DNA of 15,697 nucleotides from Candidatus Bipolaricaulota bacterium (lineage in GTDB: Bacteria; Bipolaricaulota; Bipolaricaulia; UBA7950; UBA9294). This document shows, in pieces, positions 6,233 through 13,949 of this stretch. The DNA is taken from the NCBI GenBank assembly GCA_021159105.1, contig JAGGSM010000284.1, forward strand, positions 1-15,697, in the 5' to 3' direction. Below the pieces are notes generated by a model that did not search any database, had not been told where the DNA came from, and saw only the letters and a list, made by a program, of their open reading frames with translations. Within the stretch, counting starts at the first letter, position 1. Each line of letters opens with the position of its first letter. A program made the position numbers and the translations under genes.

Positions 6233-7810
6233 ATGAGGTATTCAGTGATCGGTATCAGCCTGTCGTTTGCTGCCGGGATCGCTGTCGGGTCGGTCCTGCC
6301 TCAACAGCGCATCCTGGTCTGGTTTGCCTGTGCGGCCACAGCAGCAGTTTCTGTCGCGCTCAGCCGCTGGAGGAGATCCTTCCTCTCCGGTCTGTTGATC
6401 AGTATCGCGCTTCTCGGCGCGCTACGCTATCAAGCATCACCCGTGATCACTGGATCGCTGTACAAACAGGCAGACAACCTACATGAACTGACGGGAACGA
6501 TAGTCTCTTACCCCGAGGATAGATCCGACCACACCACCTTCGTCCTCGCACCGGATCATATCGGGGCAAGGGTCTTCGTTACCCTGTTCTGGAAGGGTGA
6601 GGATCAGCCGTTACTCCTGTATGGGGATCGGGTACGGATCACAGGATCAGGAAAAGCGCCGGAGAACTTCGATGACTTCGATTACCGGGGGTACTTAGCT
6701 AGGCAGGGGATCTTCGCCACGATGATCGTCAACTCGCCAAGAGAGGTGGAGAAAGTCGGAGTCACGGGCAGCATCATCATGCGCCTCGGCGATGAGATCA
6801 GGCAGCGTCTTCTTTCGCGCGTCGACGAGTTCCTCCCACATGAGGAGGCAGGTCTGGCACACGGGTTACTGCTAGGTGAGAAGGGGATGATGTCCGCGCA
6901 GATTGAGGATGCGTTCCGACGCGCCGGGCTGATGCACCTGCTCGCCGTCTCCGGGCTACACCTGGGGATCTTCCTTGCCGCACTGTGGTTTCTGCTGCGC
7001 ATCTTCGGACTGCGTCCACGCATCACGTATCCACTGGTGGGGATTGCCGTGCTGCTCATCCTGTGGATCGTCGGGCCACGGGTGAGCCTGTTGCGCGCCG
7101 CCCTATTGTTCGCTTTCCTCGCTCTTGGTAGCGTTCTCGCCGACTGCGGGTTGATTCTGAGGCGCTGGGTCAGTTCGTACGCTGGCCTCGCCGCAGCAGG
7201 GTTGGTGGTCCTCGCCCTCCGACCGGCGGCACTGTGGGACGTCGGATTCCAATTGAGCTTCGCCGCGACGGGAGCGATTCTGTTCCTGTTCGATCCAATG
7301 TTTCGTGTTCAACAGAGGATCACTAATCTTGCCAAACAGACACCCCTTCCAACAAGGATCGTCTCCTACCCGCTGCTGCTTGTGACTGTCTCGGCAGCAG
7401 CTCAAGCGGGGACCGCTCCTTTCCTTGCCTATCACTTCCACGCCTTCTATCCGTTCGGGGTCATCGCAAGCCTCATGGCGATCCCTCTGGCAACCCTCGC
7501 CTTATGGGGAGGAGGGATCTTCCTTCTGCTGTCGTGGACCCCGCTTGCACTGGTGGCAGCGAGGACGCTGCAATTTGTGCTGCACTGCCTCATCGCGGGT
7601 GTAAAGGGAATTTCCAGCCTACCGGGGAGCATGCTTGCGGTACCGAAATGGATGGGAATCTGGATCGGAGGGATCGTGTGCTATCTGCTGCTACTCGCTA
7701 TCTACGTGCGCGGTTCATCGTCGTGGACCTTGTACTCCACGTCGATCGCGCCATCAGCATCAGACGTATCGCTCGTGCTCCCCGATGACAACGGATGCGT
7801 CAGGGAGTAG
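6233..7810 (+). CDS. comEC: ComEC/Rec2-type DNA uptake channel, short form
   Basis: Inner-membrane protein that passes single-stranded DNA into the cytoplasm in natural competence. About 525 residues from ATG 6233 (MRYSVIGISL); GTG 6212 is an in-frame alternative, and neither has a clear ribosome-binding site. Two N-terminal helices lead into a DUF4131-like region (OB-fold-like, to about residue 170) with FDYRGYLARQGI. The Competence domain carries the hallmark GLMHLLAVSGLHLG near residues 232-245 and several helices after it. Full ComEC proteins of 700-800 residues add a C-terminal metallo-beta-lactamase-like domain. This one stops soon after the last helix, so that domain is missing; no HxHxDH motif is seen. 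Its last 109 bases overlap fxsA on the other strand. Family is secure, natural transformation is inferred. Confidence 0.92.
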   Translation: MRYSVIGISLSFAAGIAVGSVLPQQRILVWFACAATAAVSVALSRWRRSFLSGLLISIALLGALRYQASPVITGSLYKQADNLHELTGTIVSYPEDRSDHTTFVLAPDHIGARVFVTLFWKGEDQPLLLYGDRVRITGSGKAPENFDDFDYRGYLARQGIFATMIVNSPREVEKVGVTGSIIMRLGDEIRQRLLSRVDEFLPHEEAGLAHGLLLGEKGMMSAQIEDAFRRAGLMHLLAVSGLHLGIFLAALWFLLRIFGLRPRITYPLVGIAVLLILWIVGPRVSLLRAALLFAFLALGSVLADCGLILRRWVSSYAGLAAAGLVVLALRPAALWDVGFQLSFAATGAILFLFDPMFRVQQRITNLAKQTPLPTRIVSYPLLLVTVSAAAQAGTAPFLAYHFHAFYPFGVIASLMAIPLATLALWGGGIFLLLSWTPLALVAARTLQFVLHCLIAGVKGISSLPGSMLAVPKWMGIWIGGIVCYLLLLAIYVRGSSSWTLYSTSIAPSASDVSLVLPDDNGCVRE

Positions 7811-8106
7811 CGCAGGAGGAGGTACAGGGCGAATAGGTCGCTCAGCATGCCAGGGACGATCAACAGTATCCCAGCGATCAGCGGCAGCAGCTCTCGCCTC
7901 ATGAGGGACCTCAATGTGAGCCGACCGATGAATACGCTTATCGCCACGTTCTTCAGGATAGCACGTCCCTTCAGTTGCAGGATGATCATCCCGAGAACGC
8001 CGCTCAACAGGACCTCGCCGAGGACGACCCCGCCGCCGCTCAGCTGGCCCAGCTTGATGAGAACAGCGATCTCGACACACGCAAGGACAAACAGAAAAAA
8101 AGGCAT
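7702..8106 (-). CDS. fxsA: FxsA family membrane protein
   Basis: Small inner-membrane protein of the FxsA family. In E. coli the overproduced protein relieves F-plasmid exclusion of phage T7; the wider role is unknown. From ATG 8106 it is 134 residues (MPFFLFVLACVEIAVLIKLGQL). TTG 8124 is an in-frame alternative but adds residues absent from relatives. Visible family features are the first helix with CVEI (YVEI in E. coli), a second hydrophobic stretch with SGVLGMIILQLKGR, and the block LPLIAGILLIVPGMLSDLFALYLLL. The C-terminus is acidic and polar and ends IDVEYKVHDDEP, like the DGEY tail of E. coli FxsA. The 3' end overlaps comEC by 109 bases in convergent orientation. dprA starts about 107 bases upstream on the opposite strand. 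Confidence 0.88.
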   Translation of the reverse strand: MPFFLFVLACVEIAVLIKLGQLSGGGVVLGEVLLSGVLGMIILQLKGRAILKNVAISVFIGRLTLRSLMRRELLPLIAGILLIVPGMLSDLFALYLLLRYSLTHPLSSGSTSDTSDADGAIDVEYKVHDDEPRT

Positions 8107-8124
8107 ATCTACCACCGAGGGCAA

Positions 8125-8153
8125 ATGGTAGTGGAATCCGTATCAGTCCACAA
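8125..8153 (-). promoter_or_regulatory. Possible fxsA promoter
   Basis: Minus strand TTGTGG (8153-8148), 17 bases, TACCAT (8130-8125). Each box keeps four of six consensus bases. The start would be near 8118, about 12 bases ahead of ATG 8106. Weak on its own, but well placed and back-to-back with the dprA promoter. Confidence 0.35.
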
Positions 8154-8178
8154 GCATCACTGTGAAATGTAAACACAC

Positions 8179-8207
8179 TTGCCGGATGTAGGGCGTTCTT
8201 CTATCCT
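8179..8207 (+). promoter_or_regulatory. dprA promoter giving a leaderless or nearly leaderless mRNA
   Basis: TTGCCG (8179-8184), exactly 17 bases, then TATCCT (8202-8207). Only six bases separate the -10 box from ATG 8214, so transcription would begin at or beside the start codon. No Shine-Dalgarno lies upstream of the ATG, which agrees with leaderless translation. Confidence 0.55.
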
Positions 8208-8213
8208 GAACAC

Positions 8214-9305
8214 ATGGATCGAGAAGAGCGTGAATACCTAATCGGGTTAAATCTGATAGCGGAGCTGACGCCAAGGAGGATGACGGTGCTCCTGGATAGC
8301 TTCTCTTCTCCGCGGCAGATGTGGGAGGCGCCGCAGGGATCGCTTTCCTCTCTTCCGGGATTCAGCGACGAGGTCTCCTCCCGCATCATTGCTGCGCGCA
8401 GTGAGAATGATCTCGATTCTGAGCTCGATCGGGCGCGGAGACTGGGCGTCGGTATCCTGACGATTCTCGATAAGGACTACCCGCCCCTACTGCGACAGAT
8501 AGAGAACCCACCTGTCGTCCTGTACGTACGGGGCGAGATGCTGATCGATACCGCGCGCACGCTGGCGATCGTGGGGACGCGCAGGTCGAGCCGCTACGGG
8601 AGGACAATGGCGGGCAAGCTGGCGCGCGACCTAGCCGAGCTCGGCCTGATCGTGGTCAGCGGCCTGGCCATCGGGATCGACACCGCTGCGCACAAGGGCG
8701 CGCTCACGAGCGGTAAGACGGTCGCCGTCCTCGGCTCCGGCCTGGGGCACATCTACCCTGCGAGCAACGCGCGCCTCGCTGAGCAGATCTGCAAGCAGGG
8801 AGGAAGCCTGATAAGTGAGTACCCGATCAACATGCCGCCGTCGAAGTGGACCTTCCCGCAGAGAAACCGGATCATCTCCGGGCTATCGCGCGGGGTGATC
8901 GTGGTGGAAGCCCCACAGCGCAGCGGCGCATTGATCACCGCCCGCCTCGCTGTCGAGCAGGGTCGGGAGGTGTTCGCCGTCCCGGGCAACGTCACCAGCA
9001 CGTCAAGCGCGGGGACAAACGCGCTCATCAAGGACGGGGCAAAGCTTGTGACCTGCGTGGAAGACATCGTTTCAGAATTCCCCGACCTGGCTGCCATCAC
9101 AAAGCCCCAACAACAGCGTGAGACTGCGTTGTCGCCGGAGGAGCGCCGCGTCTACGATCTCATCGGCCTTGAACCGCTCCACATTGACGATATCATTTCT
9201 CGGGTGGGCATCTCACCCACCCGCGCCGCGCAGATCCTCCTCACGCTGCAGATGCAGGGTCTAGTTGAGCAGATCGAAGGGCGGCGGTATATCAGAAGTC
9301 CGTAG
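8214..9305 (+). CDS. dprA: DNA-processing protein DprA
   Basis: DprA (Smf) binds incoming single-stranded DNA in the cytoplasm and loads RecA during transformation. It is 363 residues. The N-terminal helical region (about 1-75) resembles a SAM/helix-hairpin-helix module (SSLPGFSDEVSSRI). The Rossmann-like core has GTRRSSRYG at 121-129, VSGLAIGIDTAAHKGAL from 148, VAVLGSGLGHIYP, FPQRNRIISGLS at 224-235, and VPGNVTSTSSAGTNALI. A C-terminal winged-helix domain follows (about 309-363, EERRVYDLIGLEPLHIDDI...). Start is ATG 8214; see the promoter entry. It is the first gene of a run with ndk, valS and folC: ndk begins 12 bases after its stop. With comEC 400 bases away it makes a loose competence cluster, though fxsA lies between on the other strand. 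Confidence 0.96.
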   Translation: MDREEREYLIGLNLIAELTPRRMTVLLDSFSSPRQMWEAPQGSLSSLPGFSDEVSSRIIAARSENDLDSELDRARRLGVGILTILDKDYPPLLRQIENPPVVLYVRGEMLIDTARTLAIVGTRRSSRYGRTMAGKLARDLAELGLIVVSGLAIGIDTAAHKGALTSGKTVAVLGSGLGHIYPASNARLAEQICKQGGSLISEYPINMPPSKWTFPQRNRIISGLSRGVIVVEAPQRSGALITARLAVEQGREVFAVPGNVTSTSSAGTNALIKDGAKLVTCVEDIVSEFPDLAAITKPQQQRETALSPEERRVYDLIGLEPLHIDDIISRVGISPTRAAQILLTLQMQGLVEQIEGRRYIRSP

Positions 9306-9317
9306 GAGGTTTCACCG

Positions 9318-9767
9318 ATGAGTGTGCAACGTACACTGGTTCTATGTAAGCCCGATGCCGTCCAGAGAGGGTTGATCGGACGGATCATCTCCCGTTTCGA
9401 GGATAAAGGGTTCAAGATCGCCGGATTGAAGATGATGCAGGTCGACGAGGCCCTCGCTCGCACCCACTACCACGAGCACGTGGAGAAGCCGTTCTTCTCC
9501 GAGCTCCTGTCGTTCATCACGTCCTCTCCCATCGTCGCCATGGCTGTCGAGGGGGAGAACGCGGTCGAGGTGGTGCGGGGATTGATGGGCGTCACCAACC
9601 CGCAGATGGCGATGCCGGGAACGATCCGGGGGGATTTCGGGCTCAATCTGACCAAGAACATTGTACACGGCTCTGATTCCGCCGCTTCCGCAGAGCGGGA
9701 GATCGCCCTGTTCTTCTCTCCGGATGAGCTGCACGACTACCAGCTCTCGATAGGAGACTGGTGCTAG
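9318..9767 (+). CDS. ndk: Nucleoside diphosphate kinase
   Basis: Transfers the gamma phosphate of ATP to NDPs through a phosphohistidine and so balances cytosolic NTP and dNTP pools. It is 149 residues, slightly longer than the usual 135-145. All hallmarks are present: KPDAVQRGLIG (11-21) with the nucleotide-contact Lys11, the MPGTIRGDFG block near 99-108, and the active-site NIVHGSDS with His117. The start ATG 9318 follows AGGAGGT at 9304-9310, a strong ribosome-binding site. It sits 12 bases after dprA and 34 before valS, so it is most likely read from the same transcript. Only the last residues (QLSIGDWC) differ from the usual C-terminus. Nothing else is odd. Confidence 0.98.
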   Translation: MSVQRTLVLCKPDAVQRGLIGRIISRFEDKGFKIAGLKMMQVDEALARTHYHEHVEKPFFSELLSFITSSPIVAMAVEGENAVEVVRGLMGVTNPQMAMPGTIRGDFGLNLTKNIVHGSDSAASAEREIALFFSPDELHDYQLSIGDWC

Positions 9768-9770
9768 CAA

Positions 9771-9788
9771 GCACGGATCTATCCGTGC
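9771..9788 (+). other. Hairpin between ndk and valS
   Basis: GCACGGA-TCTA-TCCGTGC is a perfect 7-bp stem with a 4-base loop (8 bp as a palindrome). It ends two bases before the AAGGAG site of valS. No T-tract follows, so it is not a simple terminator. It could be an mRNA processing or stability element, or could modulate valS translation. The specifier and antiterminator parts of a T-box are absent. Confidence 0.45.
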
Positions 9789-9801
9789 AACAAGGAGAAT
9801 C

Positions 9802-12426
9802 ATGGAGCTTTCCAAGCGTTATCAACCTTCAGAGGTGGAGGAGGAGATATACCGCTTCTGGGAGAAGGGGGACTTCTTCCGCGCTGACATAGAAAGACCG
9901 AGCAAGGGGCCGTTCTCCATCGTCATTCCGCCTCCCAACGTGACCGGGCGGCTGCACATGGGGCACGCCCTGAACAACACCCTGCAGGACATCATCATCC
10001 GCTACAAGCGGATGGACGGGTACAACGCGTGCTGGTTCCCCGGGACGGACCACGCCGGTATCGCCACCCAGAACGTGGTGGAGAAGGTGCTGGCAAAGGA
10101 CGGCCTGTCGCGCCACGACATCGGGCGCGAGGCGTTCGTCGCCCGCGTATGGGAGTGGAAGGAGAAGTACGGCTCGGAGATCATCGAACAGCTTAAGACG
10201 CTGGGCTGCTCCTGCGACTGGTCGCGCCAGCGGTTCACCCTGGACGAGGGGCTCTCCCGCGCCGTGCACGAGGCGTTCGTCAAGCTGTACGACGAGGGGC
10301 TGATCTACCGCGGAAACTACATGATCAACTGGTGCCCGCGCTGCGAGACCGCGCTCTCCGACATCGAGGTGGAGCACAAGGACGTAGAGGGGAACCTGTA
10401 CTACGTCACCTACAAGATCAAGGAAGGGGGGCAGGTGACGATCGCCACCACCCGGCCGGAGACGATGCTCGGGGACAGCGGCGTGGCGGTGAACCCGAAC
10501 GATGAGCGGCACAACGGCCTGATCGGAAAGACGGCGATCTTACCGCTCCTCGGCCGCGAGCTACCGATCGTTGCGGCGGAGGAGGTCGATCCCGAGTTCG
10601 GGACGGGCGTCCTCAAGATCACCCCGGCGCACGACCCGATAGACTTCGCGATCGGCAAGCGCAACAACCTGGAAGCGATCAACATCTTCACCAAAGAGGG
10701 GGAAATCAACGAGAACGGCGGCCGCTTCGCCGGAATGACGCGAGAAGAGGCGCAGGAGGCGGTGATCGCCGCGCTCAAAGAGGAAGGCGCACTGGAGAAG
10801 ATCGTCCCCTACATGCACGCCGTCGGCCACTGCCAACGCTGCGGCACGGCGGTGGAGCCGATCGTCTCCACCCAGTGGTTCGTGCGCATGAAGCCTCTCG
10901 CCGAGGAGGCGATCGCCGCGGTGCGCGACGGCCGGGTGCGATTCATCCCCGACCGCTGGAAGAAGCTGTACTTCGAGTGGATGGAGAACATCCACGATTG
11001 GTGCATCTCCCGCCAGCTGTGGTGGGGGCACCGCATCCCGGTCTGGTACGGGCCGGACGAGACGCCGTTCGCCGCGCACGACGAACAGGAGGCGCGTGAG
11101 AGGGCAAAAGAGCACTACGGCCGCGACGTGGAGCTGCGCCAGGAGGAGGACGTCCTCGACACCTGGTTCTCCTCATCGCTGTGGCCTTTCTCCGTGATGG
11201 GCTGGCCGGAGAAGACCGCCGACCTCGACTACTTCTACCCGACCTCCGTGCTGATGACCGGCTTCGACATCCTCTTCTTCTGGGTGTCGCGCATGCTGAT
11301 GATGGGGCTGCACTTCACCGGAAAGGCCCCCTTCCCCGAGGTGTACATCACCCCGCTCGTCGTCGACGCACACGGCCAGAAGATGAGCAAGTCCAAGGGG
11401 AACAGCATCGACCCGATGGAGGTCAAGGAGACCTACGGGATGGACGCGCTGAGGTTCGCCCTGGCACAATCGACATCCAAGGGTAGATCGATGCGCCTGC
11501 CGCAGTCCCTCCTCGATGAGGCGCGAAACTTCCTGAACAAGGTGTGGAACATGGCGCGCTTCGTCCTGATGAACCTTGGTGACGAGCGGCCGCAGCTCCC
11601 GGAGAGCGTGACCGCGCTCGAGGATAGGTTCATCCTGTCGCGCCTGTCCGCGACGATCAGCTCCATGCGCGGGAACCTGGAGGAGTACAACTTCAACCTG
11701 GCTGTGGAGGCGCTGTACGCCTTCGTCTGGCACGACTACTGCGACTGGTACCTGGAGATATCGAAGGAGAGGCTCGCCGGGGGCGACGGCGCGGTGCGCG
11801 GAGTCCTCTACCACACCCTGCGCGAGATCGTGAAGCTCCTTCACCCGTTCGTCCCGTTCATCAGCGAGCAGCTGTGGCGCACGCTCGGAGAAGAGCCGAC
11901 CTCAGTGGGGCTAGCTTCGTTCCCAGTGACAGGAGAACGGGACCTTGAAGCAGAAGCGCAGATGGAGATATTCCAGGAGGCGGTGCGCGCAGTGCGGGCC
12001 GTGCGGGCGGAGCTCTCCGTGCCGCAGAACGCGGTGGTGAGCGTCCTTGTGCGCACGGAGGATCAGAGACTGACTTCCCTGATCGAGGAGATGCAGGGGC
12101 CTCTGTGCACCTTGTGCGGGGCAAGCGAGTGGCGTGCCGCACCCGATATCGCCGCTCCTGAGGGATCGGCGCGGCAGGTGATCTCCGGGGCGGACCTGTT
12201 CGTACCCCTGGCCGACCTGATCGACATCGAGGCGGAGAAGGAACGGATAAAGAAGGAGCTTAAGCAGGCCGAATCCGACCTGGAGCGCACGCGCAGGAAC
12301 CTGGCGAACGAGTCCTTCCTCAGCCACGCCCCCGAGCAGGTGGTGGAGAAGGAGAGGGCGAAGGAAGAGGAGTTCCTGACGAAGGCGGAGCGCCTGCGGG
12401 CGAACCTGGCCTCGTTGGAGGGATAA
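9802..12426 (+). CDS. valS: Valyl-tRNA synthetase
   Basis: Class I aminoacyl-tRNA synthetase that charges tRNA-Val in the cytoplasm, 874 residues, normal for bacterial ValRS. Seen in order: PPPNVTGRLHMGHALN with the HIGH-type motif HMGH at 52-55; GTDHAGIATQNVVE; a Cys pair in WCPRCETALSDIE; the editing (CP1) domain with TTRPETMLGDSGVAVNP and the GTGVLKITPAHDP block; a second Cys pair in CQRCGTAVEPIVSTQWFV; DTWFSSSLWPFSVMGWP; and KMSKS at 527-531. The anticodon-binding domain follows. Residues about 810-874 are a charged coiled coil (EKERIKKELKQAESDLERTRRN), the tRNA-binding arm of ValRS. Start is ATG 9802 after AAGGAG. Its stop lies one base before folC. No sign of T-box regulation. Confidence 0.98.
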   Translation: MELSKRYQPSEVEEEIYRFWEKGDFFRADIERPSKGPFSIVIPPPNVTGRLHMGHALNNTLQDIIIRYKRMDGYNACWFPGTDHAGIATQNVVEKVLAKDGLSRHDIGREAFVARVWEWKEKYGSEIIEQLKTLGCSCDWSRQRFTLDEGLSRAVHEAFVKLYDEGLIYRGNYMINWCPRCETALSDIEVEHKDVEGNLYYVTYKIKEGGQVTIATTRPETMLGDSGVAVNPNDERHNGLIGKTAILPLLGRELPIVAAEEVDPEFGTGVLKITPAHDPIDFAIGKRNNLEAINIFTKEGEINENGGRFAGMTREEAQEAVIAALKEEGALEKIVPYMHAVGHCQRCGTAVEPIVSTQWFVRMKPLAEEAIAAVRDGRVRFIPDRWKKLYFEWMENIHDWCISRQLWWGHRIPVWYGPDETPFAAHDEQEARERAKEHYGRDVELRQEEDVLDTWFSSSLWPFSVMGWPEKTADLDYFYPTSVLMTGFDILFFWVSRMLMMGLHFTGKAPFPEVYITPLVVDAHGQKMSKSKGNSIDPMEVKETYGMDALRFALAQSTSKGRSMRLPQSLLDEARNFLNKVWNMARFVLMNLGDERPQLPESVTALEDRFILSRLSATISSMRGNLEEYNFNLAVEALYAFVWHDYCDWYLEISKERLAGGDGAVRGVLYHTLREIVKLLHPFVPFISEQLWRTLGEEPTSVGLASFPVTGERDLEAEAQMEIFQEAVRAVRAVRAELSVPQNAVVSVLVRTEDQRLTSLIEEMQGPLCTLCGASEWRAAPDIAAPEGSARQVISGADLFVPLADLIDIEAEKERIKKELKQAESDLERTRRNLANESFLSHAPEQVVEKERAKEEEFLTKAERLRANLASLEG

Positions 12427-12427
12427 C

Positions 12428-13708
12428 GTGGACTACGCCGAGGCCCGCCGCGCCTTGCAGGGGCTCCCCTCCCTGAAGGTGAAGCCTGGCCTCGATCGTA
12501 TCGTTCGGCTCCTTGAGCATCTCGGCCATCCGGAGCGGTCGTTCCCCGCGATCCACATCGCCGGGACGAACGGAAAGGGGTCGGTCGCCGCTATGCTTTC
12601 AAGCGTCCTCTCGCGCGCAGGCCACCGCGTGGGGCGCTTCACCTCTCCCGATCTGATCGACTTCCGCGACCGGATCAGCGTGAACAATGAGTGGATCAGC
12701 GAGGAGGAGTTTGCAGCCCAGGTCGAGCGGATCTCCCCATTACTCACAGATACGACTGATCGACCGACCCTGTACGAGGTCCTGACCGCGGTCGCCCTCT
12801 CCCACTTCGCAGCGCATGACGTAGATCTCGCTGTAGTCGAGGTCGGCCTCGGCGGCAGGTACGACTCCACGAACGTCGTGCGTCCGATCCTGACGATACT
12901 GACAACGGTGGATCTGGACCACACCGACCTCCTCGGGGACACGATCGGGAAGATCGCCTGGGAGAAGGCGGGGATCGCCAAGGAGGGCGTGCCGTTCCTG
13001 ATAGGAAACCTCCCTCCGGAGGCAAAGCGCGTTGTGCTTGAGGAATGTGAGGAGGTGGGCGCGCCGCTGTCATCTGTAACGGATATCACATTGAGGAACA
13101 CGCTCCGCAATCTGGAGTACGCCGCCTACAAGGTCATTGCGACCTCTCTTCCTGAATCGGTGAAGATACCGCTCGTCGCCTCCTACCAGCAGGAGAACCT
13201 GCGCCTCGTCCTGAGAGCGGTCGTCGAGCTTCGAAAGAGCGGTTTGAGCATCCCGGATGACGCAATCACATCCGGCCTCGCCGCGACATCCTGGCCCGGT
13301 CGGTTCGAGGTGGTGGGCCGCGATCCGCTGATAGTCCTCGACGGGGCGCACAACCCGCACGCGATACGGGCGCTGGCAGGAGAAGTGAAATCCCTCTTCC
13401 CGCAGCGCGACAAGCGTCACCTCCTGTTCGGCGTCCTCGCGGACAAGGACTACGCTTCCATGGCGGATACGCTGTTTCCCCTGTTTTCACATGTGACGCT
13501 CACCCGTTCTGCCAGCCCGCGGGCGCTCGATCCCGACGTGCTGGCCGGTTTGGCGAAAAAACTCTCCGGGGATCACTCCGTGACAGGCTCGGTCGCGGAG
13601 GGGCTCTCCTTCGCTCGGGCGGGCCTCGGGCGTGATGACGCGCTCCTCATCGCAGGATCGCTCACGGTAGTGCGCGAGGCTCGAGCGCTGCTGCTCAAGG
13701 AACAGTAA
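12428..13708 (+). CDS. folC: Folylpolyglutamate synthase / dihydrofolate synthase
   Basis: ATP-dependent ligase of the Mur ligase superfamily. It adds glutamate to dihydropteroate and/or to folates in the cytoplasm. It is 426 residues, the usual size. Motifs: P-loop GTNGKGSVAAML (46-57); FTSPDLIDFRDRI, with Asp where many relatives have SPHL; VVEVGLGGRYDSTNVV; DHTDLLGDTIGKIAWEKAGIAKEG with the family Lys; and LDGAHNPHAIRAL in the C-terminal domain. The start is GTG 12428, one base after the valS stop; an ATG-led start would delete the P-loop region. It is the last gene of the dprA-ndk-valS run; no clear intrinsic terminator is seen behind it. Whether the enzyme has one or both activities cannot be told from the sequence. 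Confidence 0.95.
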   Translation: MDYAEARRALQGLPSLKVKPGLDRIVRLLEHLGHPERSFPAIHIAGTNGKGSVAAMLSSVLSRAGHRVGRFTSPDLIDFRDRISVNNEWISEEEFAAQVERISPLLTDTTDRPTLYEVLTAVALSHFAAHDVDLAVVEVGLGGRYDSTNVVRPILTILTTVDLDHTDLLGDTIGKIAWEKAGIAKEGVPFLIGNLPPEAKRVVLEECEEVGAPLSSVTDITLRNTLRNLEYAAYKVIATSLPESVKIPLVASYQQENLRLVLRAVVELRKSGLSIPDDAITSGLAATSWPGRFEVVGRDPLIVLDGAHNPHAIRALAGEVKSLFPQRDKRHLLFGVLADKDYASMADTLFPLFSHVTLTRSASPRALDPDVLAGLAKKLSGDHSVTGSVAEGLSFARAGLGRDDALLIAGSLTVVREARALLLKEQ

Positions 13709-13794
13709 CCTACGGCATGACAAACATTCACCCTTTCCGTGTCTCCTGCATCTTCGCGTCACCGTGTTCCCGAGTCCCTCTTGCCCACATTTTG

Positions 13795-13803
13795 TGGTAG
13801 AAT
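13795..13803 (+). promoter_or_regulatory. Extended -10 promoter of uppS-cdsA
   Basis: TGGTAGAAT (13795-13803) is an extended -10 element (TGn plus TAGAAT). No good -35 box lies 17 bases upstream, which is tolerated by extended -10 promoters. A small palindrome, CCACA-TTT-TGTGG (13784-13796), and GGTAG/CTACC arms (13796-13811) overlap it and could be an operator. Transcription would begin near 13810, giving a leader of about 140 nt that contains repeat copy 1. Confidence 0.5.
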
Positions 13804-13849
13804 GACCTACCGTGAAGAACAGAGACCGGCGATGGAGAAGGGTCACCTA

Positions 13850-13944
13850 ATGAATTACGCCTCCGCAAGCGGAAGGTGTGCCAATAAGATTTGTGACAGG
13901 GACGCTCCAAGGGGCGGGGATCAACCCCTGTAGGGGATTGAAGA
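13850..13944 (+). repeat. Copy 1 of a ~95-nt repeat / candidate structured leader of uppS
   Basis: It matches copies 2 and 3 over its whole length and ends five bases before the uppS ATG (13950). Local pairings seen: CCTCCG-CAAG-CGGAAGG with one bulge (13860-13876), GCTC-CAAG-GGGC near 13904-13915, and then three runs, GGGG (13916-13919 region), CCCC (13925-13928) and GGGG (13933-13936). The C-run can pair with either G-run but not both, and the second G-run is the only Shine-Dalgarno-like sequence ahead of uppS. It also contains a 27-codon frame, ATG 13850 to TAG 13933, with GAAGGG upstream, whose peptide is not conserved in frame among copies. Confidence 0.75.
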
Positions 13945-13949
13945 ACAGA

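Noticed and set aside
9768..9801. T-box leader for valS
   Set aside because: The gap is only 34 bases and has no specifier loop or conserved antiterminator bulge sequence.
9829..10512. Minus-strand frames of 180-230 residues opposite valS
   Set aside because: GC-rich coding DNA keeps antisense frames open; these lack ribosome-binding sites and domains.
13878..13949. Longer UppS starting at GTG 13878
   Set aside because: The 24 extra residues are a translation of repeat copy 1, lie outside the usual UppS N-terminus, and are not kept in frame between repeat copies.
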